Assembly: GCA_002479485.1 (NCBI GenBank) | Contig: DLNM01000022.1 | Location: 25,846-49,859, forward strand | Direction of reading: 5' to 3' | Source: Firmicutes bacterium UBA7510 | Lineage (GTDB): Bacteria; Bacillota; Clostridia; Tissierellales; Sedimentibacteraceae | Length of the DNA: 24,014 bases | Shown: positions 6,833 through 14,563 of the stretch, one piece after another | How positions within the stretch are numbered: the first letter of the stretch is position 1 | Layout of the letters: every line of letters starts with the position of its first letter | Made by a program: the position numbers and the translations under genes | Notes under the pieces: generated by a model | What the model was told of the DNA's origin: nothing | The model's database searches: none | What the model saw: the letters and a program-made list of their open reading frames with translations, nothing else

Positions 6833-7687
6833 TTAATATTCTGTGTTTATAATTAGACCATCAATAAACTTTCGAATATTTACTTTTCCAGAATATGAGG
6901 ATTTTCCTCTAATAAGATCCATTTCTGCTTTTATTTCTTCAAAATTAAACAGACTATTTGAATACATTATAAAAATTTCATTTAGATTATCTTCAATTCC
7001 TAAATGTGCTATGTTAGACATACCCTTTGCAACAGCACGTCTTATTCTTTGCTCCATGCTTTTAGAATTTACATTGAAAATTTGACTTAATTCAATTAAA
7101 CTTGTATCTGACATACATAAATTCTTATCAATTAAATATTTACATATGCTTATAATATCACTAGACCCCTTTTCTCCTGTCATACCCAATTTATTTAAAG
7201 TAAACTGAACTTTTTTTAATTTTGATTTTGTTATATCTTCATTGTTTTGTATGGCGGATAACATGTTATGTTCAGAATCATTTATAAAAATACTTTTAAT
7301 ATTTTGTATTGTATTTTTATATTTGATTTTTTCTGCTACATTGTTTATAACTGTTTTAACTTCTATGGAGTTAATAGGCTTATTTATATAAAAATCCACA
7401 CCTGCCGCATAAGCTTTACCTATAAGATCTTTAGAAGAAACTTGAGATATCATAATAAAGTTTAAATCACTATTTATATTTGAAAGCTCTTTAACAACAG
7501 ATATTCCATCTTTACCATGCATTAATAAATCTATTAAAACAATATTAGGTGACAAAGCGCTTATTTCTTCAATACAATCATTACCATTTAAGGAATAGCC
7601 ACACACTGATCCTAAATCAAAATCTTCTATTATATTTTCTAGCATTTTAATAACAGAAATGTCATCATCAATTATATATATTTTCAA
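6833..7687 (-). CDS. glnL: GlnL/YcbB-like response regulator
   Basis: The 284-residue protein has a receiver domain at 1-115 with the acidic pocket D7-D8-D9, phosphoacceptor D53 (VLIDLLMHGKDG), S81 and K103. It is joined to a YcbB-type DNA-binding domain at about 155-280 (QFTLNKLGMTGEKGSSDIIS and NVNSKSMEQRIRRAVAKGM). This layout matches Bacillus GlnL, which with kinase GlnK senses glutamine and controls its transport and use. The start is TTG at 7687, with GGAGG 5 bases upstream. The gene diverges from a GlnK-like kinase, and a gltS transporter lies beyond that kinase. Three TTTTGG-like hexamers at the gltS promoter are its probable binding site. The function is inferred from family and context. 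Confidence 0.85.
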   Translation of the reverse strand: MKIYIIDDDISVIKMLENIIEDFDLGSVCGYSLNGNDCIEEISALSPNIVLIDLLMHGKDGISVVKELSNINSDLNFIMISQVSSKDLIGKAYAAGVDFYINKPINSIEVKTVINNVAEKIKYKNTIQNIKSIFINDSEHNMLSAIQNNEDITKSKLKKVQFTLNKLGMTGEKGSSDIISICKYLIDKNLCMSDTSLIELSQIFNVNSKSMEQRIRRAVAKGMSNIAHLGIEDNLNEIFIMYSNSLFNFEEIKAEMDLIRGKSSYSGKVNIRKFIDGLIINTEY

Positions 7688-7729
7688 TTAAGCCTCCATA
7701 ATTATACAGTTTATCTATAAATCACAGTA

Positions 7730-7758
7730 ATTATACAATATATTTTTTTAAAAAACAA
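7730..7758 (-). promoter_or_regulatory. Sigma-70 promoter of the response-regulator gene
   Basis: On the minus strand, -35 TTGTTT (7758-7753), 17-base spacer, -10 TATAAT (7735-7730). The start site is near 7723, giving a leader of about 35 bases. Confidence 0.65.
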
Positions 7759-7785
7759 ATTTTTATAGAAATATATTTTTATTTT

Positions 7786-7814
7786 TTTACTATAAATTTT
7801 TTATATGCTATAAT
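7786..7814 (+). promoter_or_regulatory. Sigma-70 promoter of the histidine-kinase gene
   Basis: -35 TTTACT (7786-7791), 17-base spacer, -10 TATAAT (7809-7814). The start site near 7821 leaves only about 16 bases before the ATG at 7837, enough for the GGAGAGG site. This excludes the ATG at 7816 as the start. Confidence 0.65.
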
Positions 7815-7836
7815 AATGAAAATAGGAGAGGTTTAT

Positions 7837-9072
7837 ATGGAAAAAGTTAAGAAGCATTTTATTATAATTATTGCTATTACACTATTAGGAGAATTATATT
7901 TTTACCCAATAAATGGAAGCTTTAGATTTTCTATAGGTGTTGTTGCACTTAATATAGTTTTATTAGTAATTGACGATTTTAATGAAATCAAGTTATCTAT
8001 ATTTACTGGATTTTCTGTGCTTATTTTAAGAATTTTTTTAGGCATTATCACAACTAATAATGGCACAATAGAAATAATAGTTACTAACTTACCTGCATCC
8101 ATTTATTACATGTTGTACGGAATTATAGCTTATGCTATTTCATTAAGGAAACATAGAGATAACCCATTAAGAGTAATATTATCATTATTTTTGATAGATG
8201 CTTTATGTAATATAATTGAAGCTACTATAAGACAAGACCTTAATCTTACACTTTTTAAATTTATTCTATTAATTGGACTTATAAGAAGTATTGTTGCCTT
8301 TGGATTTTATATTATTGTTGAATCACAAAAAAACATAATTAGAAAAAAAGAACATCAGAAAAGATACATACAGTTAAATACACTGGTATCAAATATACAG
8401 GCTGAATTGTTTTATTTAAAAAAATCTACTAATGATATTGAAAACGTAATGAATTTAAGTTATTTATTATATGAAAATATTAAAGATAATGATAAAATAA
8501 ATCAAGATGCCTTAAATATTGCTAGAGAAGTACATGAGATAAAAAAAGATTATTATAGAGTATTAAATGGATTCGAAAATTTCCTAAAGGAATTTGCTAA
8601 GGGTGAATCAATGAGTTTTAAAGATATTGCCTTTATTATAGAGGGAAATAGTAAAAGATATATAGAAGAAAGAAATAAAAAAATAGAATTTAGTATTGTA
8701 ATAAATGATAATATATATATCAACAAATATTATTCCATATTTACAATTCTAAATAACTTAATTACAAATTCAATTGATGCTATTGAAGAAGATGGATATA
8801 TTAAAATAGTTCAGGATATTATTGAGGAAAATATAATTTTTACTGTTATAGATAATGGTAAAGGAATTGGAGATACGTTGACTCCATATATATTTAACCC
8901 AGGCTTTACTACAAAGTTTAATAAAAATACTGGCATCCCATCCACTGGTATAGGACTATCTCATGTAAAAAATATTATGGATGAACTACATGGTGATATA
9001 AAAATCAATTCAAATAAAAAAGAAACTGAATTTATAATGTCAATTCCGTTACATTCCTTAAAAATACAATAA
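7837..9072 (+). CDS. glnK: GlnK-like sensor histidine kinase
   Basis: The 411-residue membrane kinase has about six transmembrane segments in residues 7-160 and a coiled region. Its dimerisation helix carries the phosphoacceptor H233 in EVHEIKKDYYRV. The GHKL ATPase has an N-box (NNLITNSIDA, 306-315), G1 (DNGKGIG, 339-345), F-box (FTTKF, 357-361) and G2 (GIGL, 371-374), so all catalytic boxes are intact. No extracellular or PAS sensor domain is seen, so the membrane block itself, perhaps with a transporter, should sense the signal. It diverges from a GlnL-like regulator, its likely partner. The downstream gltS transporter suggests glutamate or glutamine as the signal. The start at 7837 has GGAGAGG 6 bases upstream. 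Confidence 0.85.
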   Translation: MEKVKKHFIIIIAITLLGELYFYPINGSFRFSIGVVALNIVLLVIDDFNEIKLSIFTGFSVLILRIFLGIITTNNGTIEIIVTNLPASIYYMLYGIIAYAISLRKHRDNPLRVILSLFLIDALCNIIEATIRQDLNLTLFKFILLIGLIRSIVAFGFYIIVESQKNIIRKKEHQKRYIQLNTLVSNIQAELFYLKKSTNDIENVMNLSYLLYENIKDNDKINQDALNIAREVHEIKKDYYRVLNGFENFLKEFAKGESMSFKDIAFIIEGNSKRYIEERNKKIEFSIVINDNIYINKYYSIFTILNNLITNSIDAIEEDGYIKIVQDIIEENIIFTVIDNGKGIGDTLTPYIFNPGFTTKFNKNTGIPSTGIGLSHVKNIMDELHGDIKINSNKKETEFIMSIPLHSLKIQ

Positions 9073-9124
9073 AAAAGTAAACTGCGTTCACTCTATGATA
9101 ATTTATTATCACAATAAATATATT

Positions 9125-9177
9125 AACTCCAAAAAACTACAAAAATAAGAAAATTATATAAGTAGTTTTTTGGAGTT
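9125..9177. repeat. Perfect 16-bp inverted repeat between kinase and gltS
   Basis: Arms AACTCCAAAAAACTAC (9125-9140) and its exact reverse complement (9162-9177) flank 21 AT-rich bases. The right arm overlaps the hexamer array of the gltS promoter. It could be a weak kinase terminator or a second inverted binding site for the same regulator. Confidence 0.6.
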
Positions 9178-9193
9178 TTTTGGAGTTGTTTGT
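9168..9193 (+). promoter_or_regulatory. Three hexamers at 10-bp spacing, candidate GlnL-type binding site
   Basis: TTTTGG (9168-9173), TTTTGG (9178-9183) and GTTTGT (9188-9193) are separated by AGTT each time, so the period is one helical turn. From memory, Bacillus GlnL binds a direct repeat of TTTTGT hexamers separated by 4 bases, and this array has the same geometry. It overlaps the -35 region of gltS, the place for an activator contacting RNA polymerase. Confidence 0.6.
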
Positions 9194-9209
9194 AATTTAG
9201 ATATATAAT
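9180..9209 (+). promoter_or_regulatory. Promoter of gltS
   Basis: -10 TATAAT (9204-9209) with a weak -35 TTGGAG (9180-9185) at 18 bases. The weak -35 lies within the hexamer array, as in activator-dependent promoters. Confidence 0.55.
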
Positions 9210-9296
9210 TAACAGAAACAAAGGAAGTGATTATTTTAAATTATATGAAAACGATTTTACAAAACTGCATTTTGATACTACATTTAGGAGGTTAAC

Positions 9297-10529
9297 ATGG
9301 TAATAGAAATTAATATGATTCAAACTGTTTGTGTTGGAGTTTTAGTATATTTACTAGGTGATTTTTTTGTTAAGAAAGTTTCAATATTCAGAAAATATTG
9401 TATTCCAGCACCTGTTATAGGCGGTCTAATTTTAGCAATTATTAATCTAATAGGAGTACAAACTGGAGCATTTTCTTTTAAATTTGATAATACATTAAAA
9501 GACTTTTTTATGATAGCATTTTTCTCAACCATAGGTTTTAGTGCAAGCTTAAAAATTATTAAACAGGGTGGTATAGCAATCGTTATTATGTTTATAGTTT
9601 CAGTGCTAATGCTTATAATACAAAATGTATGGGGAGTTACTATTGCAAGATTTTTTAACATAAATCCATTGTTTGGACTATGTGCAGGTTCTATCTCACT
9701 AATGGGTGGAGTTGGCTCTTCGGCTGCATATGGGCCTATTATGGAGGCAAACGGTGCTGACGGAGCATTGGCAGTTGCTATTGCATCCGCAACATTTGGT
9801 TTAGTTATGGGAGGATTAGTATCGGGACCTATAGCAAAATTTTTAATAGACAAAAAGGACTTATTAAAAAAGGCACAATTAAGCGATAAAGCAAATATTT
9901 CTAAAAACATTGATTATTCAAGCTTAGAGGTGGAAGATGATGATCCTGAAATTATTAGAACAAGCGAACTTAGCAAGGGATTTTTCATGATTGTAATTGC
10001 AATGGGAATTGGTACAGTTATAACAATGCTAATAAGCAAAACTGGCTTAGTTATACCAGCATATATTGGTGCTATATTTGCTGCAGCTATTATTCGTAAT
10101 GTTGCAGATGGTAAAAAAGTTGAATTACCACATGCTGAAATAGCAGTACTAGGTAATATCTTCTTAAGTGTATTCCTTGCAATGACAATTATGTCCTTAG
10201 AAATTTGGAAAATCGCAGGTATGGCCTTACCACTAATAACAATACTAATTGGTCAAGTAATATTGCTAGTTTTATTTGATATATTTGTTGTTTTCAAAGC
10301 AGCGGGAAAAGATTACGACAGTGCTGTAATGACTGCTGGTTTCTACGGATATGCAATGGGAGCTACACCAAATGCTATGGCAAGTATGTCTGCAGTTGTA
10401 GACAAATATGGACGTCCTTCGCCTAAAGCATATTTTACAATTCCTATAGTAGGAGGGTTCATCATAGACTTAACAATGTCTCTTTTAGTAATAGGTCATA
10501 TGAATTTAATACTTGCAGGAATACTTTAA
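9297..10529 (+). CDS. gltS: Sodium/glutamate symporter GltS
   Basis: The 410-residue integral membrane protein has the GltS (ESS family) pattern: about ten to twelve hydrophobic segments in two halves. It has the serine/glycine-rich SLMGGVGSSAAYGPIMEANG in the first half, and the matching MTAGFYGYAMGATPNAMASM and FTIPIVGGFIID in the second. It couples sodium entry to glutamate uptake across the cytoplasmic membrane. The ATG at 9297 follows AGGAGG by 5 bases. It lies just after a GlnK-like kinase, and its promoter carries GlnL-like hexamers, so it is the probable target of that two-component system. In anaerobic Clostridia, glutamate uptake could feed fermentation or nitrogen supply. A strong terminator follows. 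Confidence 0.92.
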   Translation: MVIEINMIQTVCVGVLVYLLGDFFVKKVSIFRKYCIPAPVIGGLILAIINLIGVQTGAFSFKFDNTLKDFFMIAFFSTIGFSASLKIIKQGGIAIVIMFIVSVLMLIIQNVWGVTIARFFNINPLFGLCAGSISLMGGVGSSAAYGPIMEANGADGALAVAIASATFGLVMGGLVSGPIAKFLIDKKDLLKKAQLSDKANISKNIDYSSLEVEDDDPEIIRTSELSKGFFMIVIAMGIGTVITMLISKTGLVIPAYIGAIFAAAIIRNVADGKKVELPHAEIAVLGNIFLSVFLAMTIMSLEIWKIAGMALPLITILIGQVILLVLFDIFVVFKAAGKDYDSAVMTAGFYGYAMGATPNAMASMSAVVDKYGRPSPKAYFTIPIVGGFIIDLTMSLLVIGHMNLILAGIL

Positions 10530-10590
10530 TTATACACAATTACAATTTTCTTTAAAAACAATAATGATATATTATTCTTATGAAATATAA

Positions 10591-10620
10591 GGGGGTGGTA
10601 CTAATACCATCCCCTTTTTT
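10591..10620 (+). terminator. Intrinsic terminator of gltS
   Basis: A ten-base-pair stem with one G-U pair (GGGGGTGGTA, 10591-10600, with TACCATCCCC, 10605-10614), loop CTAA, then six T. Confidence 0.93.
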
Positions 10621-10625
10621 AATAA

Positions 10626-11837
10626 TTATTTATTTATATTCATTCTACAAATTAATACATTTTGATTAAATGCAAATTTATCCTTACTTAAGCCTATATA
10701 GTCATCGCCTAGCATTTCATATATATTACCGCCCATCGAAAACTCAGGTAGTTTACCTATATATTTTCCATTTTGCATTAAATATGACATTTGAACAGGA
10801 GTAGCGTAATCTCCATTATTGGTACAATCTCCTCCACTTGCCATTATAACAAATATAACAGGTTCATCACCAACTAGTTCGACAAAAGTTTCATCTGCTT
10901 TTTTTACATTAATATTCATCACACCTAATGTTGGTACATCATCATAGGAAGCACTTGCTGAAGCAGTATTCATTACACTAAATTCCTTGCTGTTTTTCTT
11001 ATCGGTGTAGCCTCTTAATATAACACCATTTTCTATTAAAGAGCATACATCATTTTCTAGAACACTACCCTCTGCATCAAAGAAAGGTATATGAAATGCT
11101 TCATCACTTAAATCACCATAAAATGTAAAGTTATCATTAAACGCTTTAGTACCAACTTTGTTATTAAACATTGAAGTACCTCTTCCAAGTGATTCACCGT
11201 TTAATGACTCATATATTTTATCCAAAGCCTCATTACTAATTACTACAAGAGCCTTCTTTAAATCAGGTAATTCAACTTCATTATTAAACGCTTTCAATTG
11301 CTGTCTTGTCTCATTTAATATTTCTTCAACATTAAATTCTCTACCTTGATAAAAAACCCCACTATCAAAGATATTTACAGAATTAGCATGCTTAAAAATC
11401 AATTCTAAAATTACACTTCTATCATAATTTATATATTCAAGATTTTCATCGTTTTTTAAAACAACTTCTGTTTCTATAATCTTTATTTTATTACTAAATA
11501 TAAATTCTGGAAACTCTGTTCTAATAGTTTCTAGAAATATTTCAGATTTCTCAACAAATTGTTCTGGCGATAAATCTAATATTCTTAAATCTCGTGTTCT
11601 TTGTGCATTTTTAGATACCTCATAATCATATGGTATCTTAAGCTCTAAGTTTTTTGTTGCTCTTTCCCAAGTATCCTCTGTTGCTTCTCCAAATGTTCCA
11701 GCAACTCCTATATATCCATTCTTGTATACACGACAGCCAGATTTAGTAATATTTTTCTTCCTAATTGAATCTATACTCGTTTGTGTAACATTTAAAGTAG
11801 TTTCATACAACTTTATTTGATATAATTCTTTTATCAT
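10626..11837 (-). CDS. TldE/PmbA-family protease subunit homolog
   Basis: This protein of about 403 residues belongs to the TldD/PmbA superfamily (modulator of gyrase fold). It lacks the HExxxH zinc motif seen in the upstream gene, as expected for the TldE-like, non-catalytic partner. Family features include GRGTSMFNNKVG, then the glycine-rich FYGDLSDEAFHIPFFDAEG, and the late MNINVKKADETFVELVGDEPVIFVI. TldD and TldE form a complex that degrades unfolded or modified peptides and in some bacteria matures peptide antibiotics. I prefer the second of two adjacent ATG codons (11837), 6 bases from AGGAGG. The first would leave only 3 bases. The ribosome binding site overlaps the tldD stop, so the two genes are coupled. 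Confidence 0.85.
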   Translation of the reverse strand: MIKELYQIKLYETTLNVTQTSIDSIRKKNITKSGCRVYKNGYIGVAGTFGEATEDTWERATKNLELKIPYDYEVSKNAQRTRDLRILDLSPEQFVEKSEIFLETIRTEFPEFIFSNKIKIIETEVVLKNDENLEYINYDRSVILELIFKHANSVNIFDSGVFYQGREFNVEEILNETRQQLKAFNNEVELPDLKKALVVISNEALDKIYESLNGESLGRGTSMFNNKVGTKAFNDNFTFYGDLSDEAFHIPFFDAEGSVLENDVCSLIENGVILRGYTDKKNSKEFSVMNTASASASYDDVPTLGVMNINVKKADETFVELVGDEPVIFVIMASGGDCTNNGDYATPVQMSYLMQNGKYIGKLPEFSMGGNIYEMLGDDYIGLSKDKFAFNQNVLICRMNINK

Positions 11838-11847
11838 CATAATCCTC

Positions 11848-13185
11848 CTACTGAACCTTTATTCCATTTACACGTACATATGGTCCGCCAAAACCAACAC
11901 GTAGCGGATATTGTTCCATTTTTCCACAGCCACCTAGTACAAATGATTTTAATTCAACTGTATCTGATAACCCATCTATTTCATTTAGAGTTTTCATAAC
12001 ATTACCAGATATAACTGAAATTTTAACTGGTTCTGCAATTTTTCCATCTCTTATCATATATGCTTTTTTTGGAGCTATAGTAAATGTAGTCATACCTGAG
12101 CCATGCAATATATCTTCAATATAAATTCCATTTTTAACTTCCGAGAAAAGTTCGTCTTTAGTATATTTTCCAGCACCAATATATGTAGTAGTCATACGCA
12201 CAATTGGTTCGAATTCAAAGCTCATAGCACGAGCATTTCCTGTTGCTTCTTCTTCCAAAGCAGCAGCAGTATACGCACTATGTAAACGTCCTGTTAAAAT
12301 ACCATTTTTAATTATGTAATTTTCCTTTGCTTCACAACCTTCATCATCAAAAGGAACATATCCTGAGCCTTCTATACAACCTGTGTCTATGATATTTAGT
12401 ATATCCGAACCTACTTTACTACCAATTGCCCATTCTTTTTTCATAGTTTCATCACCAATCATAAAATCAGACTCACTTTTATGTCCAAAACTTTCATGGG
12501 CAAATACTCCAGCTGTTTCTGGGGACAAAACACAAGTATATTCTCCTGGAACTACAGAAACTGCCTTAGAAGCATATTCTAAATCCTTTTCTATTGCTTT
12601 TCTAACTAAATCTTGATGTCCACTTAATTCATCAAAAGACATTTTATATATATCCTCTGAGCCTTTATGCGGCAGATCATTAGCCATCAAAGTATAGCGT
12701 ATTGAAACAGCACAATTTTGGGAATCAAAAGTAACATCTGCTCCAATACTTGAGATAATACGCTTTTTAGTGTAATTATCTACATAATATAATTTTGAAG
12801 ATTTTATTTCTTCATATTCATCCAGCAAAGGAAGATAAGTGTTTAATATCTCAACTTTATCTTTATTAGAAACTTGTGATATATCATTATCTTTATACTT
12901 TAAACAAACTTTATTATGAACTTCTAATCTTTTAACTACCTCATTATCAAGTATATTCGGATTAGCTACTGCCATATTAGCTAGTGAGTCAATTTCTTTT
13001 TGGATGTCATCTAGATTAGTTATTGAACTATAGTACCACCTAGAACCATCAAATACTCTAACCATTGCTCCGCTTTCAACTTTAGTTTTATTTTGCACTA
13101 ATACTTTGTTCTCATAGTAAATAGTTGTAGCGAATACGTTTTCAAGCCTCACATCTGTGTACAAATCTTTTGGGAACTTATACAT
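11848..13185 (-). CDS. tldD: TldD-family zinc metalloprotease subunit
   Basis: The 445-residue protein has the TldD active-site motif HESFGH (H230, E231, H235) after VLSPETAGVFA. It also has the distal cysteine C420 in SFVLGGCGKMEQYPLRVGFG, which completes the zinc site in this family. Together with the downstream TldE-like protein it should form the cytosolic TldD/E protease. Known roles are cleavage of unstructured peptides, CcdA antitoxin turnover and maturation of some modified peptides. No peptide precursor or toxin-antitoxin gene is visible beside it, so a housekeeping role is more likely. The ATG at 13185 has AGGAGG about 7 bases upstream, and a consensus-like promoter lies 50-80 bases upstream. 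Confidence 0.92.
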   Translation of the reverse strand: MYKFPKDLYTDVRLENVFATTIYYENKVLVQNKTKVESGAMVRVFDGSRWYYSSITNLDDIQKEIDSLANMAVANPNILDNEVVKRLEVHNKVCLKYKDNDISQVSNKDKVEILNTYLPLLDEYEEIKSSKLYYVDNYTKKRIISSIGADVTFDSQNCAVSIRYTLMANDLPHKGSEDIYKMSFDELSGHQDLVRKAIEKDLEYASKAVSVVPGEYTCVLSPETAGVFAHESFGHKSESDFMIGDETMKKEWAIGSKVGSDILNIIDTGCIEGSGYVPFDDEGCEAKENYIIKNGILTGRLHSAYTAAALEEEATGNARAMSFEFEPIVRMTTTYIGAGKYTKDELFSEVKNGIYIEDILHGSGMTTFTIAPKKAYMIRDGKIAEPVKISVISGNVMKTLNEIDGLSDTVELKSFVLGGCGKMEQYPLRVGFGGPYVRVNGIKVQ

Positions 13186-13233
13186 TGTTTTTCCTCCTAA
13201 TTAAATTGTTATAATTTACATTATATATAAATA

Positions 13234-13262
13234 ATTATAATATATGTTTTTAAAGTTATCAA
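13234..13262 (-). promoter_or_regulatory. Sigma-70 promoter of the tldD-tldE pair
   Basis: On the minus strand, -35 TTGATA (13262-13257), 17-base spacer, perfect -10 TATAAT (13239-13234). The start site is near 13227. Confidence 0.75.
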
Positions 13263-13300
13263 TTGAATATTTATATATTACGTTGTCTATTCAACTAATA

Positions 13301-14164
13301 TTAATTATTAAATTTTTCTACACCCCAAAAGCTTAAAACTTTATCACCATCGTACTCTACTTTGTATGTCTCATCCAAAAGTTCATTTTGAAAAGTATCT
13401 TCTGATATTGGATATATAAGAAATACATTGCATTTGTTTAACCTAAAATACAAATTATCATCATTCTCATAAACTTCAATATAGCTACAATTATTCATGT
13501 CAATATAATTGCAATGAACTAAATTTCTATAGTTTATATAGTATCCGGTAGCCATATTTTTTATTATTTTTTTACCTTCATCAACATATGTATAATTCAT
13601 ATTTAAAGGTTTAAAAATATTTTCATTTAAAAATTCTTCATAAGACAAACCTGAAACTTTTTCTATTATCAAGCTTAGTAAAAAATAGCCTGAGTTGCAA
13701 TATTCATAATCAGTTCCAGGCTCAAAACTAAGCGTTTTATCTTTAAATAGTGATATCATTTCATCATTGCTTAAATGCAAATTATATATTTTAGTATGTG
13801 AAAGCTCAATATTTGAGTAGTTAAATATACCAGATGTATGAGTTAACAAATGATAAAGAGTAATATTTTTATTAAAATTTGTAACTTTAGGAAAGTAGTC
13901 TAATAATTTATCACTTAGCTTTAACAATCCTTTTTCCTCTAGCAATAATACTGCAGCAGCAGTAAATTGCTTACTTATAGAATAAAGCTTAAATACAGTA
14001 TCTACGGTATTTAAAACACAATGTTCAGCACTTGCAAATCCATATCCCTTTTGAAAAATAATATCATCACCTTTCTTAACAGACACAGTACCACTAAACA
14101 AAAATTCATCATTATATTTATCCATATAGCTATTTAATTCACTTCTTTTTAATTTAATATTCAT
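13301..14164 (-). CDS. Serine beta-lactamase-family protein with an internal deletion, probably inactive
   Basis: The 287-residue protein begins as a class C beta-lactamase/PBP-like hydrolase. It has the SxxK motif S62-I-S-K65, the LLTHTSGI segment (106-113) and the YxN motif Y155-C-N157. It has no signal peptide. After IDMNN (221-225) the family normally continues with about 100 residues holding GG-x-x-ST and the third catalytic box (HxG or KTG). Here the sequence jumps to a C-terminal beta domain (SYIEVYENDDNLYFRLN to SFWGVEKF). The frame is kept, so this looks like an in-frame deletion of the catalytic core, and the product is probably inactive. The gene follows a leader that resembles an attenuator. 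The ATG at 14164 has GGAGGAG 6 bases upstream. Confidence 0.75.
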   Translation of the reverse strand: MNIKLKRSELNSYMDKYNDEFLFSGTVSVKKGDDIIFQKGYGFASAEHCVLNTVDTVFKLYSISKQFTAAAVLLLEEKGLLKLSDKLLDYFPKVTNFNKNITLYHLLTHTSGIFNYSNIELSHTKIYNLHLSNDEMISLFKDKTLSFEPGTDYEYCNSGYFLLSLIIEKVSGLSYEEFLNENIFKPLNMNYTYVDEGKKIIKNMATGYYINYRNLVHCNYIDMNNCSYIEVYENDDNLYFRLNKCNVFLIYPISEDTFQNELLDETYKVEYDGDKVLSFWGVEKFNN

Positions 14165-14289
14165 ATATTCTCCTCCAAAAAAATAAAATCATCATTTGTC
14201 ACCAAATAATGATTGATTATTTACATATATAAATAGCAATAGTAAAAGAAATATTAAACTATTGTTAAAAATTATTTGAAATAATAAAA

Positions 14290-14359
14290 AATCTATATTT
14301 GGGCAACAAAACGTAACCTAACAAATAGGCACTATTATGTTTTTAATACAATATAGATT
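14290..14359 (-). promoter_or_regulatory. Leader hairpin with T-run, candidate transcription attenuator
   Basis: On the minus strand, AATCTATATT (14359-14350) and AATATAGATT (14299-14290) are exact complements, followed at once by a T-run (14291-14286). The 50-base interior contains a smaller CCTA/TAGG hairpin. The stem is AT-rich, so termination would be modest. It sits about 125 bases before the beta-lactamase-family gene and just after a three-codon leader ORF. Confidence 0.5.
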
Positions 14360-14369
14360 ATCTAATCAT
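14358..14369 (-). CDS. Candidate three-codon leader ORF (Met-Ile-Arg-stop)
   Basis: ATG ATT AGA TAA on the minus strand (14369 to 14358) is preceded by GAGGTG (14379-14374), a good ribosome binding site with 6 bases between the GAGG core and the ATG. The predicted transcript starts about 20 bases upstream. The stop codon overlaps the left arm of the following terminator-like hairpin, so a stalled ribosome would cover that arm. Very small ORFs occur by chance, so the call rests on this arrangement. Confidence 0.4.
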   Translation of the reverse strand: MIR

Positions 14370-14395
14370 TTCACACCTCGTATGTATTTTCTGAT

Positions 14396-14424
14396 ATTAT
14401 ACAACAATAATGAATATTTGTAAA
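14396..14424 (-). promoter_or_regulatory. Promoter of the beta-lactamase-family leader
   Basis: On the minus strand, -35 TTTACA (14424-14419), 17-base spacer, perfect -10 TATAAT (14401-14396). The start site near 14389 gives a 5' leader of about 225 bases, which contains the small ORF and the hairpin. Confidence 0.65.
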
Positions 14425-14563
14425 TATTTACTAATCAAATTAATTGGCATTACTTTTTTGGTTTAAGTTTCAACTTAATTTTTACGTTTATGTTTACTAT
14501 AGCAAATATATATGGTAGAGTATTATTTATATGTTTAATTTTGGAAATAAGGAGATGATATTA

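Noticed and set aside
14178..14204. Imperfect dyad near the beta-lactamase-family ribosome binding site
   Set aside because: The arms (ATCATT/AATGAT) are only six bases with mismatched inner parts and are expected by chance in this AT-rich region.
14434..14462. Sigma-54-like TGGCAT before the amidase gene
   Set aside because: The bases at the -12 position are not GC at the required 10-base distance, so the element is not usable.
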